Assembly (NCBI GenBank): GCA_009663005.1
Contig: CM018913.1
Location: 14,673,584-14,683,583 of the forward strand
From: Actinidia chinensis
Lineage: Eukaryota > Streptophyta > Magnoliopsida > Ericales > Actinidiaceae
Reading direction: 5' to 3'
Length of the DNA: 10,000 bases
The notes beneath the pieces are model-generated. The model did no database searches. It was not told the origin of the DNA and worked only from the letters and a program-made list of their open reading frames with translations. How positions within the stretch are numbered: position 1 is the stretch's first letter; every line of letters begins with the position of its first letter. The position numbers were made by a program, and so were the translations under genes. Positions 8,801-10,000 of this stretch are shown here, piece after piece.

Positions 8801-9290
8801 AAAGCATTTTTTTGGGCCTAGCCATCTTCTGATCGCCCTTACTTCGCCTATCCCAGTCAAGGAGGTGGGGAATTTCATCTTCAGGTGGTAGGTTAGAAGT
8901 GATCGCCATGGATTCCTCCGCGTAGGTCGCCCCAGGATGGCGTTATAAGGCGAGGGGCAATCTACCACGATAAAATTCCTGCCATACGGTGGCTGGTGTG
9001 AGTTCGGTTCCCAGGGTGGTTATTGTAGTTGATCCATCCCAAGGAGGTGCGTCGTATTTTCTCCAATCCGATCAGGGGGGTATGGAAAGGATTGCAAATT
9101 GTCCAGCCCAACTTCATTTTTTCGAACGCTGAGATGAACAAGAATACGCCGAGCTACCGTGTGATCAAGATATCTGGACGTTGAAATTGGCGATGTGCGG
9201 CCGATACCACTAAGGGCATTGTCGTGGGGGTAAGTGCACCACCTTATCAAAATCATCATTTTGTAAGGTGATGGGTGTTTGGTCCGCAAA
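8801..9290 (-). pseudogene. pol (PR): Retropepsin-like aspartic protease region with active-site deletion
   Basis: This would cut the polyprotein. Minus-strand reading: NDDFDKVVH near 9265-9240; PHDNAL then IANFNVQ-like bases (9225-9165); ARRIL followed almost directly by FISAFEK-type sequence at 9150-9115; GLDNLQSFPYP (about 9100-9070); NTTHLLG near 9055-9035; [13 protein letters not shown] near 9010-8965; [19 protein letters not shown] bases across three frames (8965-8920); LKMKFPTS near 8885-8865; IGEV and GDQKMAR-like bases (8855-8820). In intact relatives an aspartic active-site motif (DTG or DNG, then SS) lies between RIL and the FISAF-type block. Here those two blocks are joined, so about ten codons including the catalytic triad are gone. 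The remaining flanks make the assignment secure. Confidence 0.87.
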
Positions 9291-10000
9291 CGATGGCAAG
9301 GAGAGGTTTGTAGACTAATCGTCGGCCGGTATATGGGAACTTCTAGCATGTGCTTCTCCTGGATGAAGTCGAATAACCGCCCGATCGGGAAACTCCGTGG
9401 ATTGTTGGAATCGCCCGCAGTTGGTCTGTTGTCGCCGTACCTTCTTTATGGGGAGTTGGGCGGTGGGCGATGAACAAAATTTCTCAGGTAACCCCTTTTA
9501 ATGAGGTCGACAATCTGCTCTTTAGTTGAAAACAGTCCTCAGTATGTGTCCGTGGTCCGGTAGAATTCACAATATGTTGTTCCTGTTCCTCTTTTGGGGG
9601 TCAGTTTTGATCTTACCGGGCCATTTGACGATTCGTCGTGCTTAATTCGAGAGACACTTGGGCGACAGGGGAGTGGAGTGGTGGCACAGGATAAAACTCA
9701 GGTCGGAGAGGGCGGGGTGCGAGGACGCCTATTATTAGACCGTTTGGGATCTAGGTCAGTCTTTTGTACCTCGTTCTCTCCCTATAATTCAATCCGCCTC
9801 GTATATCAGGCTCTGGCCTATTATGGTCATCTTTTCTGTAGCCTTCTTTAGCTCGGACTAACTCATCGCGGCGATTGACTTGTCGGCTTTGCCTGGAAGT
9901 GTGGATAAAGTTTCGGGAAATGTTTTTGAAAAGGGAGTCGAACAGTGGACCAGGTCGGAGTCTTCCATCATTGCCATGATTTATTTAAGTTGTCGCTGGG
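9291..10000 (-). pseudogene. gag: gag C-terminal part with degenerate zinc knuckle, truncated by the window edge
   Basis: This is the end of the structural capsid/nucleocapsid gene; the N-terminus lies past 10000. The end of the retrotransposon gag domain is visible as a MAMME...FPETLSTLPGKADKSIAA stretch across frames (about 9985-9865). A basic nucleocapsid linker follows, with KEGYRKDDHNRPEPDIRGG near 9840-9790. The zinc-knuckle region begins YCEF at 9574-9563. In relatives it has CX2HX4HX4C spacing; here the first histidine is read as tyrosine and the second half is frame-shifted. It is followed by [18 protein letters not shown] (about 9525-9470), PPPNSP, and YGDNRPTAGD near 9440-9410, a recognisable signature of dicot Tat gag proteins. 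The join to protease is continuous, as in elements with a single gag-pol reading frame. Stops and shifts make it non-functional. Confidence 0.87.

Larger units (their letters stand above)
2571..10000 (-). mobile_element. Degenerate Tat-lineage Ty3/gypsy LTR retrotransposon, internal region (boundaries uncertain)
   Basis: The order gag-PR-RT-RH-aRNH-IN on the minus strand, then an antisense extra gene, defines a Tat-type gypsy element. Seen: conserved motifs of each domain in correct order and at normal spacing. Known: gypsy order places IN after RNase H, and only the Tat branch of plant elements combines a second RNase H with an antisense ORF. Inferred: the 3' LTR lies left of about 2570 and the 5' LTR, PBS and gag start lie right of 10000. 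All enzymes carry inactivating lesions, so the copy could only move in trans, if at all. Confidence 0.88.

Noticed and set aside
9240..9270. Hairpin with a 13-bp stem, one bulge and a 4-base loop
   Set aside because: The arms fall within gag-protease coding sequence (the NDDFDKVV region) and are explained by codon content; no regulatory context.
9594..9851. Plus-strand ORF of 85 codons
   Set aside because: It is a shadow of the minus-strand gag linker, which has recognisable gag motifs on both sides.

Overview
This window looks like heterochromatic, transposon-derived DNA from a flowering-plant nuclear genome. I see no intact host gene, no rRNA or tRNA, and nothing bacterial. About three quarters of it (roughly 2570-10000) is one heavily decayed Ty3/gypsy (Metaviridae) LTR retrotransposon lying on the minus strand. 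Its polyprotein reads right to left: gag C-terminus (from the right edge), aspartic protease, protease-RT linker, reverse transcriptase, RNase H, a second 'archaeal-type' RNase H, and integrase ending at a stop at 5431-5433. The second RNase H, together with an extra antisense gene between pol and the expected 3' LTR, points to the Tat lineage (Tat/Ogre/Retand/Grande relatives). The wording of the protein motifs resembles dicot Tat elements, but I cannot name the species.

Downstream of pol in element terms (left on the map), the plus strand carries the antisense extra gene (about 2720-4944). It has a domain of the plant 'putative gypsy-type transposon' (Transposase_28-like) class, then a basic linker and a coiled-coil tail. 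It ends tail-to-tail with pol, leaving a 486-base spacer, and a TATA-like box lies upstream at 2579-2585. Further left (about 480-1780) a second, clearly different copy of the same class of antisense gene lies in the same orientation with no pol beside it. It is probably the remnant of another Tat-type element next to or underneath the first.

Every coding region is broken. The reading frame shifts every few tens of codons, usually by single-base or few-base indels, while the amino-acid signal continues in another frame. Key catalytic sites are also damaged: the protease active-site segment is deleted and one aspartate of the RT 'YxDD' box is missing. The element is therefore a non-autonomous relic. 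Neither LTR, the primer-binding site nor the polypurine tract could be fixed with confidence; the 5' LTR and gag N-terminus lie beyond the right edge.

Three points stand out: two tandem antisense ORF relics of different subfamilies; a roughly four-fold excess of the pentamer GGCGA/TCGCC across the window, most visible in the noncoding spacer 4945-5430; and an indel-dominated decay pattern that could be biological or a consensus-quality artefact. I found no convincing undescribed system.
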